A stretch of 64,000 nt of DNA from Gordonia sp. 'Campus' (GTDB lineage: Bacteria; Actinomycetota; Actinomycetes; Mycobacteriales; Mycobacteriaceae), in assembly GCF_022206305.1 (NCBI RefSeq), contig NZ_JAKOIW010000002.1:248001-312000 (forward strand), read 5' to 3'. Under the pieces are notes generated by a model. That model saw only the letters and a list, made by a program, of their open reading frames with translations, did no database searches and was not told where the DNA came from. Shown here one piece after another: positions 36,541 to 45,525 of the stretch (position 1 is its first letter; every line of letters starts with the position of its first letter). Both the position numbers and the translations under genes were made by a program.

Positions 36541-39418
36541 CGACTCACCGGCGACATCGGGCGCCCCCGCGACGCTGGCCGACCAGCCGGAGCCACGCAG
36601 CGCCTGGGATTACCCACGGCACTGGATCGCCGACGTCCTGGCCTCCGACGGCGGCGTCGTCCACCTGCGCCCGATCGTCCCTGACGACGCCGACCGCATC
36701 GTCGCCTTCCACTCCACGCTGTCCGAGCGAACGCGATACATGCGCTACTTCGGGCCGACGCCGACCCTGCCGCCGCGCGAGGTCGCCCGGATGACGACCG
36801 TCGACCATCAGCAGCGCGTGGCGATCGTCGCGGTGCTGGGCGGTGAGATCATCGCCGTCGGCATCTACGAGGGCCTCGGCTTCGACGGCAAACCCGAGTC
36901 GGCGGAGGTGGCGTTCGTCGTCGCCGACGAACACCAGGGCCGCGGACTCGGACCGATCCTGCTCGAACACCTGGCAGGCGCCGCCGCCGAGAACGGGTTC
37001 ACCAGGTTCGAGGCCGAGGTGCTCAGCGAGAACCCGAACATGGTCGCGGTCTTCCGGGACGCCGGCTACCAGCTCGCACGCAGCTTCGACGGTTCGACGG
37101 TGCACGTCGAGTTCCTGATCGACCCCACCGAGGCGCTGCTGTCGGTGCGCAACGCACGTGAACGCGCGTCCGAGGCGCGCAGCGTGGCGAACCTGCTGCG
37201 GCCGACGTCGGTGGCGGTCATCGGCGCTTCCACCGACCCGAACAAGGTCGGCAACGCCCTGCTGGCCAACATCATCGCCGGCGGCTTCACCGGGCCGGTC
37301 TTCCCGGTCAACGGTCCCGCTCGGGTGGAGGAGGACCCGGGGCCGACGCGTCCGGGTGTGCCCGGCACGGGTCGGGAACGTTCGTCCAACCGGCGTCGGA
37401 CTCGCGAGCGACCGCCCTCGGTGCGGGGTATCCGCGCCTACGAGACCGTGCGCGACATCCCGGACCCGGTGGATCTGGCAGTGGTCGCGGTGCCGGCCGC
37501 CCGCGTCGACGATGTCCTCGACGACTGCCTCGTCAAGGGCGTGCGCACACTCGTCGTGGTGTCGTCCGGTTTCGGCGACTCCGGGGAGGAAGAGGGGCTC
37601 GAGAACGAGCGCCGCCTCGTGGCGCAGGTCCGCGAACACGGGATGCGACTCGTCGGCCCCAACGCCCTGGGCGTGGCCAACAACGACCCGTCGATCGCTC
37701 TCAACGCCACGCTGGCACCGCGCATCCCGGCGGCGGGCCGGGTGGGGTTCTTCTGTCAGTCCGGCGCACTCGGCATCGCGATCCTCGACACGGCGGCCCG
37801 ACGCCAGATCGGTCTGTCGACGTTCGTCTCCGCCGGCAATCGCGCCGACGTCTCCGGCAACGATCTCCTGCAGTACTGGGACACCGACACCACCACCGAC
37901 GTGATCCTGCTCTACCTGGAGAGCTTCGGTAACCCGCGCAAGTTCTCGCGGATCTCGCGACGGGTCTCGCGCTCGAAGCCGATCATCGCGGTGAAGTCGG
38001 GACGTGGAGCGATGACACCGGTGCGGGCCGCGCGGTCGGCGGCCACGCTGGACGACCAGATCGCCCGCATGATGCTCGAGCAGGCCGGGGTCATCCAGGT
38101 CGACACGATCCCCGAACTGTTCGACTGCGCCGCTCTGTTCGCCTATCAACCGCTGCCGCGTGGGCCGCGGGTGCGCATCATCGGCAACTCCTCGGTCCTG
38201 GGCAGCCTGGCCGCCGACACCGCCCGCAGCGGGGGTCTGGAGGTCGTCGACGCCGTCGACCTGGGTGCCGGGGCCTCGGAAGAGGAGTTCGAACTGACCG
38301 TCTCGGCGGCCATGGCCGATCCGGGAGTCGATGCCATCATCGTCGTCTTCGTGCCGCCCGTGGCCGTCGGCGCCGACTGGCACGCACGCGCCCTGATGGC
38401 CGCCGCCAACACACCTGACGCCGACGGTGCGAAGCCGATCGTCACGACGTTCCTCGCCGTCGACGGCATCCCGCCGGGGCTGACCAGACCCGGCCCCAAC
38501 GGCATGCCGGACAAGGGATCGATCCCGTCGTACGGCTCGCCGGAACGTGCGGCCGCGTCACTCGCCAGAGCATGGCAGTACGCGCGGTGGACGATGCGGC
38601 CAGAGTCGGTGGTGCACCGCGCCGAGGGCACCGATCCCGAGTCGGCACGTATGTACGTCCGCGAGGCGATGGACGTCGACGCGGCTCCCGCCGGCGCGTC
38701 CGGCGCCGACGCACAGCCGGACGGCGGTGCCGGGCGGCGTCCCGGCGAACGTCTGCTCGGCCAGGTCGAATCGGCGAAGTTGCTGCGGTGGTACGGCATC
38801 GACGTGGTGCCGTTCCGCGAGGTCACCACGATGCACGAGGCATCCGCCGCGGCGCGCGAACTCGGTTTCCCGGTCGCGGTGAAGGCGACGTCTCCGCGAT
38901 GGCGGGGGCGCCTCGATCGAGAGGGTGCGCGACTGGACCTGCCCGATGCGACGACGGTGGTCACGGCGTTCGCCGAGCTGACCGAACTCACCGGTGATTC
39001 CGTGCTGCACGTGCAGAAGATGGCGCCGAAGGGCGTCGGAACGGTCATCCGCGTCGAGGACGACCCGTCGTTCGGATCGGTGATGTCCTTCGGGCTGTCC
39101 GGGCGGACGTTCGATCTGCTCGGAGATCACGGGTACCGGGCGATCCCGCTGTCGGAACTCGACGCCCGCGAACTGATCGACGAGCCCCGCTCGGCGCCGC
39201 TGCTGTCGGGGTACCGCGGAGAGGAGCCTGCCGACAAGGAAGCGCTCGTCGACCTGCTGCTGCGGATCTCGACCCTCGTCGACGACATCCCGGAGGTCCG
39301 AGAGGTCTTCTGCGACCCGATCCTGGCGTCGGTGGACGGGGCCGCGGTCCTCAACGCCGAGATACGCGTCGGCCCGGTGCCCGACAGACGGGACACCGGG
39401 CCCAGGCGACTCGGTTGA
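36533..39418 (+). CDS. GNAT acetyltransferase fused to ADP-forming acyl-CoA synthetase-like domain
   Basis: The 961-residue protein has an N-terminal GNAT domain (about 45-200, AEVAFVVADEHQGRGLGPILLEHL). A CoA-binding/succinyl-CoA-ligase-like part follows (about 220-690, SVAVIGASTDPNKVGNALLANI and GFFCQSGALGIAILD), then an ATP-grasp domain. Relatives include the bacterial lysine acetyltransferases Pat/PatZ. Two points are odd. A 30-residue Arg/Pro-rich stretch (VEEDPGPTRPGVPGTGRERS...) is inserted in the CoA-binding domain. The usual GPNCLG reads GPNALG, so the synthetase activity may be lost. GTG 36533 with GGAGGA upstream overlaps acuC; the fusion probably acetylates what AcuC deacetylates. 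Confidence 0.85.
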   Translation: MTDDSPATSGAPATLADQPEPRSAWDYPRHWIADVLASDGGVVHLRPIVPDDADRIVAFHSTLSERTRYMRYFGPTPTLPPREVARMTTVDHQQRVAIVAVLGGEIIAVGIYEGLGFDGKPESAEVAFVVADEHQGRGLGPILLEHLAGAAAENGFTRFEAEVLSENPNMVAVFRDAGYQLARSFDGSTVHVEFLIDPTEALLSVRNARERASEARSVANLLRPTSVAVIGASTDPNKVGNALLANIIAGGFTGPVFPVNGPARVEEDPGPTRPGVPGTGRERSSNRRRTRERPPSVRGIRAYETVRDIPDPVDLAVVAVPAARVDDVLDDCLVKGVRTLVVVSSGFGDSGEEEGLENERRLVAQVREHGMRLVGPNALGVANNDPSIALNATLAPRIPAAGRVGFFCQSGALGIAILDTAARRQIGLSTFVSAGNRADVSGNDLLQYWDTDTTTDVILLYLESFGNPRKFSRISRRVSRSKPIIAVKSGRGAMTPVRAARSAATLDDQIARMMLEQAGVIQVDTIPELFDCAALFAYQPLPRGPRVRIIGNSSVLGSLAADTARSGGLEVVDAVDLGAGASEEEFELTVSAAMADPGVDAIIVVFVPPVAVGADWHARALMAAANTPDADGAKPIVTTFLAVDGIPPGLTRPGPNGMPDKGSIPSYGSPERAAASLARAWQYARWTMRPESVVHRAEGTDPESARMYVREAMDVDAAPAGASGADAQPDGGAGRRPGERLLGQVESAKLLRWYGIDVVPFREVTTMHEASAAARELGFPVAVKATSPRWRGRLDREGARLDLPDATTVVTAFAELTELTGDSVLHVQKMAPKGVGTVIRVEDDPSFGSVMSFGLSGRTFDLLGDHGYRAIPLSELDARELIDEPRSAPLLSGYRGEEPADKEALVDLLLRISTLVDDIPEVREVFCDPILASVDGAAVLNAEIRVGPVPDRRDTGPRRLG

Positions 39419-39460
39419 GACGGACGACTCAGTTGCGGAGGCGGTACTGCGTGCGGACGA

Positions 39461-40477
39461 TCAGCTCGCGTAGGCGCGCAGACGTTCGGCGCGATCACCG
39501 TGGCGCAGCTTGCCCATGACCTCGCGTTCGATCTGACGCACGCGCTCGCGGGAGAGCCCGAACATGCGGCCGATCTGGTCGAGGGTGCGGGGCTGACCGT
39601 CGTCGAGGCCGTAACGCATCCGGATCACCTGCTGCTCGCGCTCATCGAGGGTGGCGAGCACCGCACGGATGTCGGAGTGCAGGAGACCGGCGATGACGGC
39701 GTTCTCGGCGGAGGTGGCCTCGGCGTCTTCGATGAAGTCGCCCAGGGGTGCCTCCTCGTCGCTGCCGACCGGCATGTCGAGGCTCACCGGGTCCCGGCTG
39801 TGGTCGAGCAGATCGGCGATCTTCTCCGCGGGGATGCCCGACTCGTTGGCGAGTTCGTCGTCGGTGGCCTCACGTCCGAGCTGCTGATGGAGCTCTCGCT
39901 TGATGCGCGCCAGCTTGTTGACCTGCTCCACGAGGTGGACGGGGAGCCGGATCGTGCGACTCTGATCGGCCATGCCGCGGGTGATGGCCTGGCGGATCCA
40001 CCAGGTGGCGTACGTCGAGAACTTGAAGCCCTTGGCGTAGTCGAACTTCTCCATGGCGCGGATCAGACCCAGGTTGCCCTCCTGGATGAGATCGAGCAGC
40101 GGCATGCCGCGGCCGGTGTAGCGCTTGGCCAGCGACACCACGAGGCGCAGGTTGGCCTCGAGGAGATGCGCCCGGGCTGCTTCGCCCTCACGGACGATGG
40201 TGGCCAGGTCTCGCTTCTTGACCGCCGAGAGCCGTTTCTTGGTCGCCAGAACGTGTTTGGCGTAGAGGCCGGCCTCGATCTGCTTGGCGAGTTCGACCTC
40301 CTGCTCCGCATTGAGGAGAGCGGTGCGACCGATTCCGTTCAGATAGACGCGGACCAGATCCGCCGCCGGAGACTGAGCGTCGAGATCCTGTTCGGTCATC
40401 GCCGGCCGGGTACCCGGAGGGGTGGGATCGGCGAATCCTTTGGTCGGGGTCGAACGTGCAACTGTCGAGCGTGACAT
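39461..40477 (-). CDS. sigB: RNA polymerase sigma factor SigB
   Basis: Primary-like stress sigma factor next to ideR, as in M. tuberculosis. The 338-residue protein shows region 1.2 ([31 protein letters not shown]), region 2 ([41 protein letters not shown]), region 3 and region 4.2 ([24 protein letters not shown]), but no region 1.1. ATG 40477 has AGGAGG upstream. The promoter at 40512-40537 looks like an ECF target, as expected for SigE/SigH control. Confidence 0.95.
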   Translation of the reverse strand: MSRSTVARSTPTKGFADPTPPGTRPAMTEQDLDAQSPAADLVRVYLNGIGRTALLNAEQEVELAKQIEAGLYAKHVLATKKRLSAVKKRDLATIVREGEAARAHLLEANLRLVVSLAKRYTGRGMPLLDLIQEGNLGLIRAMEKFDYAKGFKFSTYATWWIRQAITRGMADQSRTIRLPVHLVEQVNKLARIKRELHQQLGREATDDELANESGIPAEKIADLLDHSRDPVSLDMPVGSDEEAPLGDFIEDAEATSAENAVIAGLLHSDIRAVLATLDEREQQVIRMRYGLDDGQPRTLDQIGRMFGLSRERVRQIEREVMGKLRHGDRAERLRAYAS

Positions 40478-40511
40478 GCGGCCTCCTGACTTGAGTGCGT
40501 TCACTGGGTCC

Positions 40512-40538
40512 AACGTCCATGTGTGGCCGATAGTTCCC
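40512..40538 (-). promoter_or_regulatory. ECF-type (SigE/SigH) promoter of sigB
   Basis: On the minus strand GGGAAC is followed, 17 bp after its GGAAC, by CGTT. This matches the extended SigH/SigE -35 GGAA and -10 CGTT pattern that controls sigB in M. tuberculosis. Confidence 0.65.
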
Positions 40539-40684
40539 GAGAGTGATTCGGCGCAAACCTGCCGGAGGCTTGGTTGACCTGCGAATTCTTTTTCTCGAGT
40601 CGACAAGCGGCTGAGAAGTTGCTGAGATGTCGCGCGCGTGGGAACGCGCTCGCCCGTACGCGGAAGACCCCGCCGGGCGCGGCG

Positions 40685-41113
40685 TCAGCGGTGGGGGTCG
40701 TCCGGGTCGACGACGTGGCCGTCGACGGTGCGCGACAGCTGATGCTCGGTGTGGGTGAGCGCGGGCGGCCCGACGACGTGGTGGTCGGCCCCGTACTTGT
40801 ACTGCGGCACCTCGCCGCGCTTGCGGGGCGGACGGTCGTTGGCGATCAGGACAGCCATCCACGGCAGGGGGATCGAGACGGCGACGATTGCCAGGGCGAG
40901 CAGACCGGACCCGGTCAGGCTGTAGGCGATACCCGCGATCAGCAGTGCCGGGACTCGAAATGCCATGAGGAACAGATACTTCCGGACACGGGCCCGATGC
41001 TGTGCCTCGAGGGAGTCCGGTGCGTCGGTGATCAGGTAGGTCTCGGCGCCGACCGCCTGTCTCGCACCGGCACGACCGAAGTCGTCTGCGTGCGGTGCGC
41101 TGCTGTCACCCAT
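40685..41113 (-). CDS. DUF3099 membrane protein, Rv2709 type
   Basis: A 142-residue protein with two transmembrane helices (about 45-62 and 68-92) and a charged C-terminus ending HTEHQLSRTVDGHVVDPDDPHR. DUF3099 is actinobacterial and of unknown function; the position matches Rv2709. ATG 41113 has AAAGGG upstream; an upstream in-frame ATG would add an unconserved 20-residue head. Confidence 0.75.
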   Translation of the reverse strand: MGDSSAPHADDFGRAGARQAVGAETYLITDAPDSLEAQHRARVRKYLFLMAFRVPALLIAGIAYSLTGSGLLALAIVAVSIPLPWMAVLIANDRPPRKRGEVPQYKYGADHHVVGPPALTHTEHQLSRTVDGHVVDPDDPHR

Positions 41114-41229
41114 GTCATCCCTTTGTTCGAACACCTTCTCCACTGTCCCACTTTCGTTCATCGATTGCACCCACGGGCATCCGCGCCCACCGTGTGACGC
41201 ACCGAGAGCCGGTGACGCACAATGGAGGC

Positions 41230-41502
41230 ATGGGAACCGAAACCATCGAACGCCCGGACCTCGACGAATGGTCCGACACCAAGACCGACGAGCGTCCTGA
41301 TGCCGACGCGACGGACCGGGGCGACGACGACCGCCCCAAGTTCTTCCACTACGTGAAGAAGGACAAGATCGCCGAGAGTGCCGTGATGGGCAGTCATGTC
41401 GTCGCGCTGTGCGGCGAGACCTTTCCGGTGACCCGTTCGGCCAAACCGGGTTCGCCGGTGTGCCCGAAGTGCAAGAAGATCTACGCCAAGATGCGCAAGT
41501 GA
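41230..41502 (+). CDS. DUF3039 small zinc-ribbon-like protein, Rv2708c type
   Basis: A 90-residue protein with a charged N-terminus and a conserved C-terminal part, HYVKKDKIAESAVMGSHVVALCGETFPV and GSPVCPKCKKIYAKMRK. The three Cys in ALCGETF and CPKC suggest a zinc-binding site with one further ligand. Function unknown. The CACAAT six nt before ATG 41230 may give a leaderless mRNA, since the GGAGG is too close (1 nt) to the ATG to serve as a ribosome binding site. Confidence 0.85.
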   Translation: MGTETIERPDLDEWSDTKTDERPDADATDRGDDDRPKFFHYVKKDKIAESAVMGSHVVALCGETFPVTRSAKPGSPVCPKCKKIYAKMRK

Positions 41503-41546
41503 TCGCTCGGCTGGCCGGCCGGGGGGCCGGTCAGCCGCGCAATCGG

Positions 41547-42863
41547 TCAGTCGCGGTCGCGCGGGTGGCGCCGGATCGGACCCGACGACAACCGGTCGGG
41601 GAGGGTGCGGAGCTGACCGGTGAAGTCGGAGGTCTGCGAGTTCACCCAATGACGGACCTGCGTGGTGGTGGACTCCTTGGCGGGCCAGAACTGTTGGACC
41701 GAGGCGTTGAACTCGGCCCCGATCACGATGCCGAATCCCAGTGAGAACGTGAAGAGCAGGAAGGCGATCGGGGTCGCGAGCGCGCCGTACGACACCCCCG
41801 CCTCGGTGATCTTCGTCAGATAGATCCGCAGGACGTAGCTGGCGACCCAGAAGAACACGCCTGCCACGATGGCGCCGCCGATGAGCCGGTGCCAGGGCAG
41901 CGGATTGGGCAGCGCCAGATGGTAGAGGGTCGTCAGGACGAACAGCAGCACGACGGCGACGAACGGGAAGTAGCCGTAGTCGATGGCGGTCGTGATGAAC
42001 GACCCCCACGACTCGGGGACGATCGCGCGGAGGTAGTTGGGGCCGAGCGCGACCAGCGGTAGCAGGAACACCGCCACGCTGAGGAACCCCACGTAGAGAA
42101 AGAGTGCGAAGAAGCGCTGCCACACCGGGTGTCGGACCTCGTGCTGGTTGTGGGCGTGTGCGATCGAGGCGATGAAACAGGACACCGCCGACGATCCCGC
42201 CCACAGCGACAGGATGAATCCGACCGACATCGGGCCGATGCGTCCTCGTCCCAGGACACTGTCGACGGTCGGGATGATCAGGTCGTCGACGACGGTGGGG
42301 GTGAAGGTCCGCTCGGCGAAGTCGACGATGCGCGCGTAGATCACGTCGACGGTGTCCGGCCCGAACCATCCCGAGATGTACCCGACGGAACCGAGCAGGC
42401 CGAGGAGCAGCGGTGGCAGCGACAAGGCCTGCCAGAACGCGGCCTGTGCCGCCCAGCCGATGATGCCGTCGTCCCAGGACTTGACGATCGTGCGCCAGAC
42501 CACGCGGTGGATGTTGGGCAGAACCGGGAGGCCGGGAGCCGTCGCGGCCGCGGGCACCGGGTCGTCGGTGCCGCTGCGGTCCTGGTCGGGGGCTGAATCG
42601 TCCGGTCTCGGGGTGACGTCCGGCGGCCGGTCGTCCGTACCCGCGCGCGACGGTCCGGTCGGGGTGGGCCCCGCCGTGAGGACCTCGACATCACCGGACG
42701 CGGGTGCCGGCCGTCGCGGTGTGCGCAGTGGTGCGGTGGTGGCGTCGCCACCGATCGGCGCGGTGACCGTGCCCGACACCGCGGGTGCGGACCGGCCCGG
42801 TGACGCGACCCGGCGTCGGGTCCGTCGCGAGAGGGGGTCGCCGGATGGGCGCGGCGCAGTCAC
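41547..42863 (-). CDS. YihY/virulence factor BrkB family membrane protein, Rv2707 type
   Basis: A 438-residue multi-pass inner-membrane protein of the YihY (UPF0761) family. A long Pro/Asp-rich cytoplasmic N-terminus (about 1-110) is followed by six hydrophobic segments, including WAAQAAFWQALSLPPLLLGL, AVVLLFVLTTLYHLALPN and GVFFWVASYVLRIYL. A short cytoplasmic tail ends the protein. M. tuberculosis Rv2707 (about 324 residues) lacks such a long head, so the real start may be downstream of GTG 42863. Function unknown. Confidence 0.78.
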   Translation of the reverse strand: MTAPRPSGDPLSRRTRRRVASPGRSAPAVSGTVTAPIGGDATTAPLRTPRRPAPASGDVEVLTAGPTPTGPSRAGTDDRPPDVTPRPDDSAPDQDRSGTDDPVPAAATAPGLPVLPNIHRVVWRTIVKSWDDGIIGWAAQAAFWQALSLPPLLLGLLGSVGYISGWFGPDTVDVIYARIVDFAERTFTPTVVDDLIIPTVDSVLGRGRIGPMSVGFILSLWAGSSAVSCFIASIAHAHNQHEVRHPVWQRFFALFLYVGFLSVAVFLLPLVALGPNYLRAIVPESWGSFITTAIDYGYFPFVAVVLLFVLTTLYHLALPNPLPWHRLIGGAIVAGVFFWVASYVLRIYLTKITEAGVSYGALATPIAFLLFTFSLGFGIVIGAEFNASVQQFWPAKESTTTQVRHWVNSQTSDFTGQLRTLPDRLSSGPIRRHPRDRD

Positions 42864-43144
42864 CGACGACGTGTCGTCGGCGAGCGGTGCCGGGTTCCTC
42901 TTTCGCGTTGTGATGAGTTCAATATCCCCGATCCGCGGTGCAGATGGGTACCCGGGTCACCAGGCGAGTCGTTCGGATCGCGCGCCCGCCGCGGTCTCGG
43001 CGGCTCCCGGACGCGGTGTCGCGATGCGGAAACCGTCGGCGGGCGGCGGTACGATTGTCGGGTCCCCTTGGGCGCGGGTCCCGCACGCGAGGGGTCATTT
43101 CATGCCCGGCAGGGAACCCGCACGCCGTCAGGAGCAGCACACAG

Positions 43145-44899
43145 GTGACGTCAGCCGAACCCTCCGCCAGCGCCACTGGCACCGCACCTCCGGGACCGAA
43201 ACTCCAGCTCCGGGCCTGGCAGCGTCGGGCACTGACCAAATACCTGACGCAGAAGCCCAAGGACTTCCTCGCGGTCGCCACCCCCGGCGCGGGCAAGACC
43301 ACCTTCGGTCTCCGCATCGCCCGTGAGCTCCTCGACGACCGGACGGTCGACAAGATCACCGTCGTCGCGCCGACCGAACATCTCAAGCATCAGTGGGCCG
43401 AGGCCGCGGCGCGGGTCGGTATCGCACTCGATTCGCGGTTCACCAACGCCGCGGGCCAGACGAGCTCGGATTTCCACGGCGTCGTCGTCACCTATGCGCA
43501 GGTGGCCGCACACCCGGCTCGTCACCGTGTGCGCACCGAGAACTACCGGACCCTCGTCATCCTCGACGAGATCCACCACGGCGGTGACGCCAAGTCGTGG
43601 GGCGAGGCCATCCGCGAGGCGTTCGACGACGCCGAGCGTCGCCTGCTCCTCACCGGAACGCCCTTCCGATCCGACGATTCGCCCATCCCGTTCGTCACCT
43701 ACGAGCCCGAGGCCGGCGGACACCAGCGGTCCAAGGCAGACCACACCTACGGCTACGCCGATGCGCTCAAGGACGGCGTCGTCCGGCCGGTCGTGTTCCT
43801 GGCGTACTCGGGTGAGGCGAGCTGGCGCGACAGCGCGGGGGAGGAGTACACGGCTCGTCTCGGCGAGCCCCTGTCCGCCGAACACACCACCCGGGCGTGG
43901 CGCACGGCGCTCGACGCGCACGGCGACTGGATTCCGGCGGTGCTCACCGCCGCGCACACGCGCCTGGGTCAGTTGCGCGCCACCGGCACCCCGGATGCGG
44001 GCGGCCTGGTCATCGCGACCGATCAGACCGCCGCACGTGACTACGCCGAGCTGCTGACGGCGATCACGGGCAAACCACCCACGCTGGTGCTCTCCGACGA
44101 TCCGAAGTCGTCGTCGCGGATCGGACAGTTCGCGGCGTCGACCGACGAATGGATGGTCGCGGTGCGGATGGTGTCCGAGGGCGTCGACGTGCCCCGGCTC
44201 GCCGTGGGCGTGTACGCGACGAGTTCGTCGACGCCGTTGTTCTTCGCGCAGGCGATCGGGCGCTTCGTGCGGTCCCGGCGCCCGGGCGAGACCGCGAGTG
44301 TCTTCCTGCCCTCGGTACCTGTGCTGCTGGATCTCGCCGCCCAGATGGAGGTCGAACGCGACCACGTGCTGGGCAAGCCACACCGGGAGAGCGACGGGCT
44401 CGACGATCAGCTCCTCATCGATGCCAACAAGCAGCAGGACGAGCCGGGGGAGGACGAGCCCACCTTCCAGTCCCTGCACGCCGACGCCGAGCTGGACCAG
44501 GTGATCTTCGACGGCACGTCGTTCGGCACGGCCACGTTCGCCGGCAGCGACGAGGAGTCCGATTACCTCGGGCTGCCCGGGCTGCTCGACGCCGACCAGG
44601 TACGGGCGTTGCTCCGCAAGCGTCAAGAGGATCAGGTCACCGCGCGGACGACCGCCGCGGAGACGCCGTCGCCGACCGAACAGCCCACGCCGGGACGCGC
44701 ACCGGGCACCACCGGGGACAACCTGCACGCCCTGCGGAAAGAGCTCAACACCCTCGTCGCGATGCATCATCACCGCACCGGCAAGCCCCACGGCATGGTG
44801 CACAACGAACTCCGCACGCGGCTCGGTGGCCCGCCGACGGCGATGGCCAGCGCGGACCAGCTCAAGGAGCGCATCGCGGCCCTCCGCGAGTGGCGCTGA
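43145..44899 (+). CDS. SF2 DEAD/DEAH-box helicase
   Basis: A 584-residue superfamily 2 helicase with motif I ATPGAGKTTFGLRIA, motif II LVILDEIHHGGDAKSW (DEIH, ERCC3/XPB-like), motif III LLTGTPFRSD and motif VI FFAQAIGRFVRSRRPGE. The C-terminal part has an accessory acidic region and a helical domain beginning DNLHALRKELNTLVAMHHHRTGKPHG. Likely substrates are DNA or RNA; I cannot tell. GTG 43145 follows AGGAG with a long spacer. It stands alone and is ended by a strong hairpin. Confidence 0.83.
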   Translation: MTSAEPSASATGTAPPGPKLQLRAWQRRALTKYLTQKPKDFLAVATPGAGKTTFGLRIARELLDDRTVDKITVVAPTEHLKHQWAEAAARVGIALDSRFTNAAGQTSSDFHGVVVTYAQVAAHPARHRVRTENYRTLVILDEIHHGGDAKSWGEAIREAFDDAERRLLLTGTPFRSDDSPIPFVTYEPEAGGHQRSKADHTYGYADALKDGVVRPVVFLAYSGEASWRDSAGEEYTARLGEPLSAEHTTRAWRTALDAHGDWIPAVLTAAHTRLGQLRATGTPDAGGLVIATDQTAARDYAELLTAITGKPPTLVLSDDPKSSSRIGQFAASTDEWMVAVRMVSEGVDVPRLAVGVYATSSSTPLFFAQAIGRFVRSRRPGETASVFLPSVPVLLDLAAQMEVERDHVLGKPHRESDGLDDQLLIDANKQQDEPGEDEPTFQSLHADAELDQVIFDGTSFGTATFAGSDEESDYLGLPGLLDADQVRALLRKRQEDQVTARTTAAETPSPTEQPTPGRAPGTTGDNLHALRKELNTLVAMHHHRTGKPHGMVHNELRTRLGGPPTAMASADQLKERIAALREWR

Positions 44900-44941
44900 C
44901 CCTACGCGGATCCGGGTCACGAGGTCGTCGACCTGAGACAC

Positions 44942-44979
44942 GAGAGAGCCCGGCCGGAATGTTCCGGCCGGGCTCTCTC
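44942..44979. terminator. Strong hairpin terminator after the SF2 helicase
   Basis: An 18-bp inverted repeat (44942-44959 with 44962-44979) lies between the helicase stop and the convergent DUF7455 stop. The only thymines are in the CTCTCTCA part of the 3' arm. A bidirectional terminator is likely. Confidence 0.85.
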
Positions 44980-45017
44980 AGTTCAGACGGTGCCCGTGTC
45001 AGACCGACGAACCCATG

Positions 45018-45224
45018 TCAGACCAGTTCGCCCGCGGACTCGACGACGGTGGCACTGAGCTCGACGAGACGGGTCTCGTGCTCGTTGAAGTGATGACGGC
45101 AGAAGAGAAGTTCGCCGCCCTTGGGCAGGACGGCACGTACCTTCGCTGCGGCGCCGCAACGATCACAGCGATCGGCGGCGGTGAGCGGCAGGTAGATCGG
45201 GGCTGTGGTGGCGATGTCAGTCAT
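45018..45224 (-). CDS. DUF7455 zinc-binding small protein
   Basis: A 68-residue protein with ADRCDRCGAAAKVRAVLPKGGELLFCRHHFNEHE. Cys/His residues in the order C-x2-C...C-x-H-H suggest a zinc ribbon. Such short proteins sit beside sigA or sigB in many actinobacteria; the function is unknown. ATG 45224 with GGAGG upstream; a longer open frame to 45368 has no such features. The gap 45225-45525 is its promoter region. Confidence 0.8.
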   Translation of the reverse strand: MTDIATTAPIYLPLTAADRCDRCGAAAKVRAVLPKGGELLFCRHHFNEHETRLVELSATVVESAGELV

Positions 45225-45381
45225 GGTTCCTCCGTCCCGGTCCGGCGCCGGTGTCCGGACGCCTTCCCTTCGAGCCGACACATCCGGGCGATGCGTCAAC
45301 CTCACTCTGTCAGACGCTGGAGGCGTCCGTATTGTTCCGGCAGGTGCGCTCGGTGTGTCGTCACTCACCGTTTACATCGGG

Positions 45382-45401
45382 CAACGGAATGACAACGGAA
45401 T
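45382..45401 (-). repeat. Direct repeat CAACGGAAT upstream of the DUF7455 gene
   Basis: Two perfect 9-bp copies (45382-45390 and 45393-45401), with 11-bp periodicity, lie 158-177 bp before the DUF7455 start. The spacing of one helical turn suits a binding site for a dimeric regulator on one face of the DNA. Function unproven. The rest of the 301-bp gap shows one short inverted repeat (45473-45494, GACCCGGCC arms) and nothing else. Confidence 0.5.
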
Positions 45402-45525
45402 CGATGATCCAGAACCCACGGTTCCGGCAACGACGGTTCGAGTGACGGCAACGCCTCGCGCAGATGCAGAACGACCCGGCCGGTCGGCCGGGTCGCACCA
45501 CTCTACGCGCTTCGCGCGCCGGCGA

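Noticed and set aside
36545-38383. 612-residue frame antisense to the acetyltransferase fusion
   Set aside because: Shadow frame with no motif; the sense strand has conserved GNAT and ligase domains.
41100-41160. SOS box upstream of the DUF3099 gene (GTTCGAAC core)
   Set aside because: The two half sites do not have the N4 spacer of the LexA consensus.
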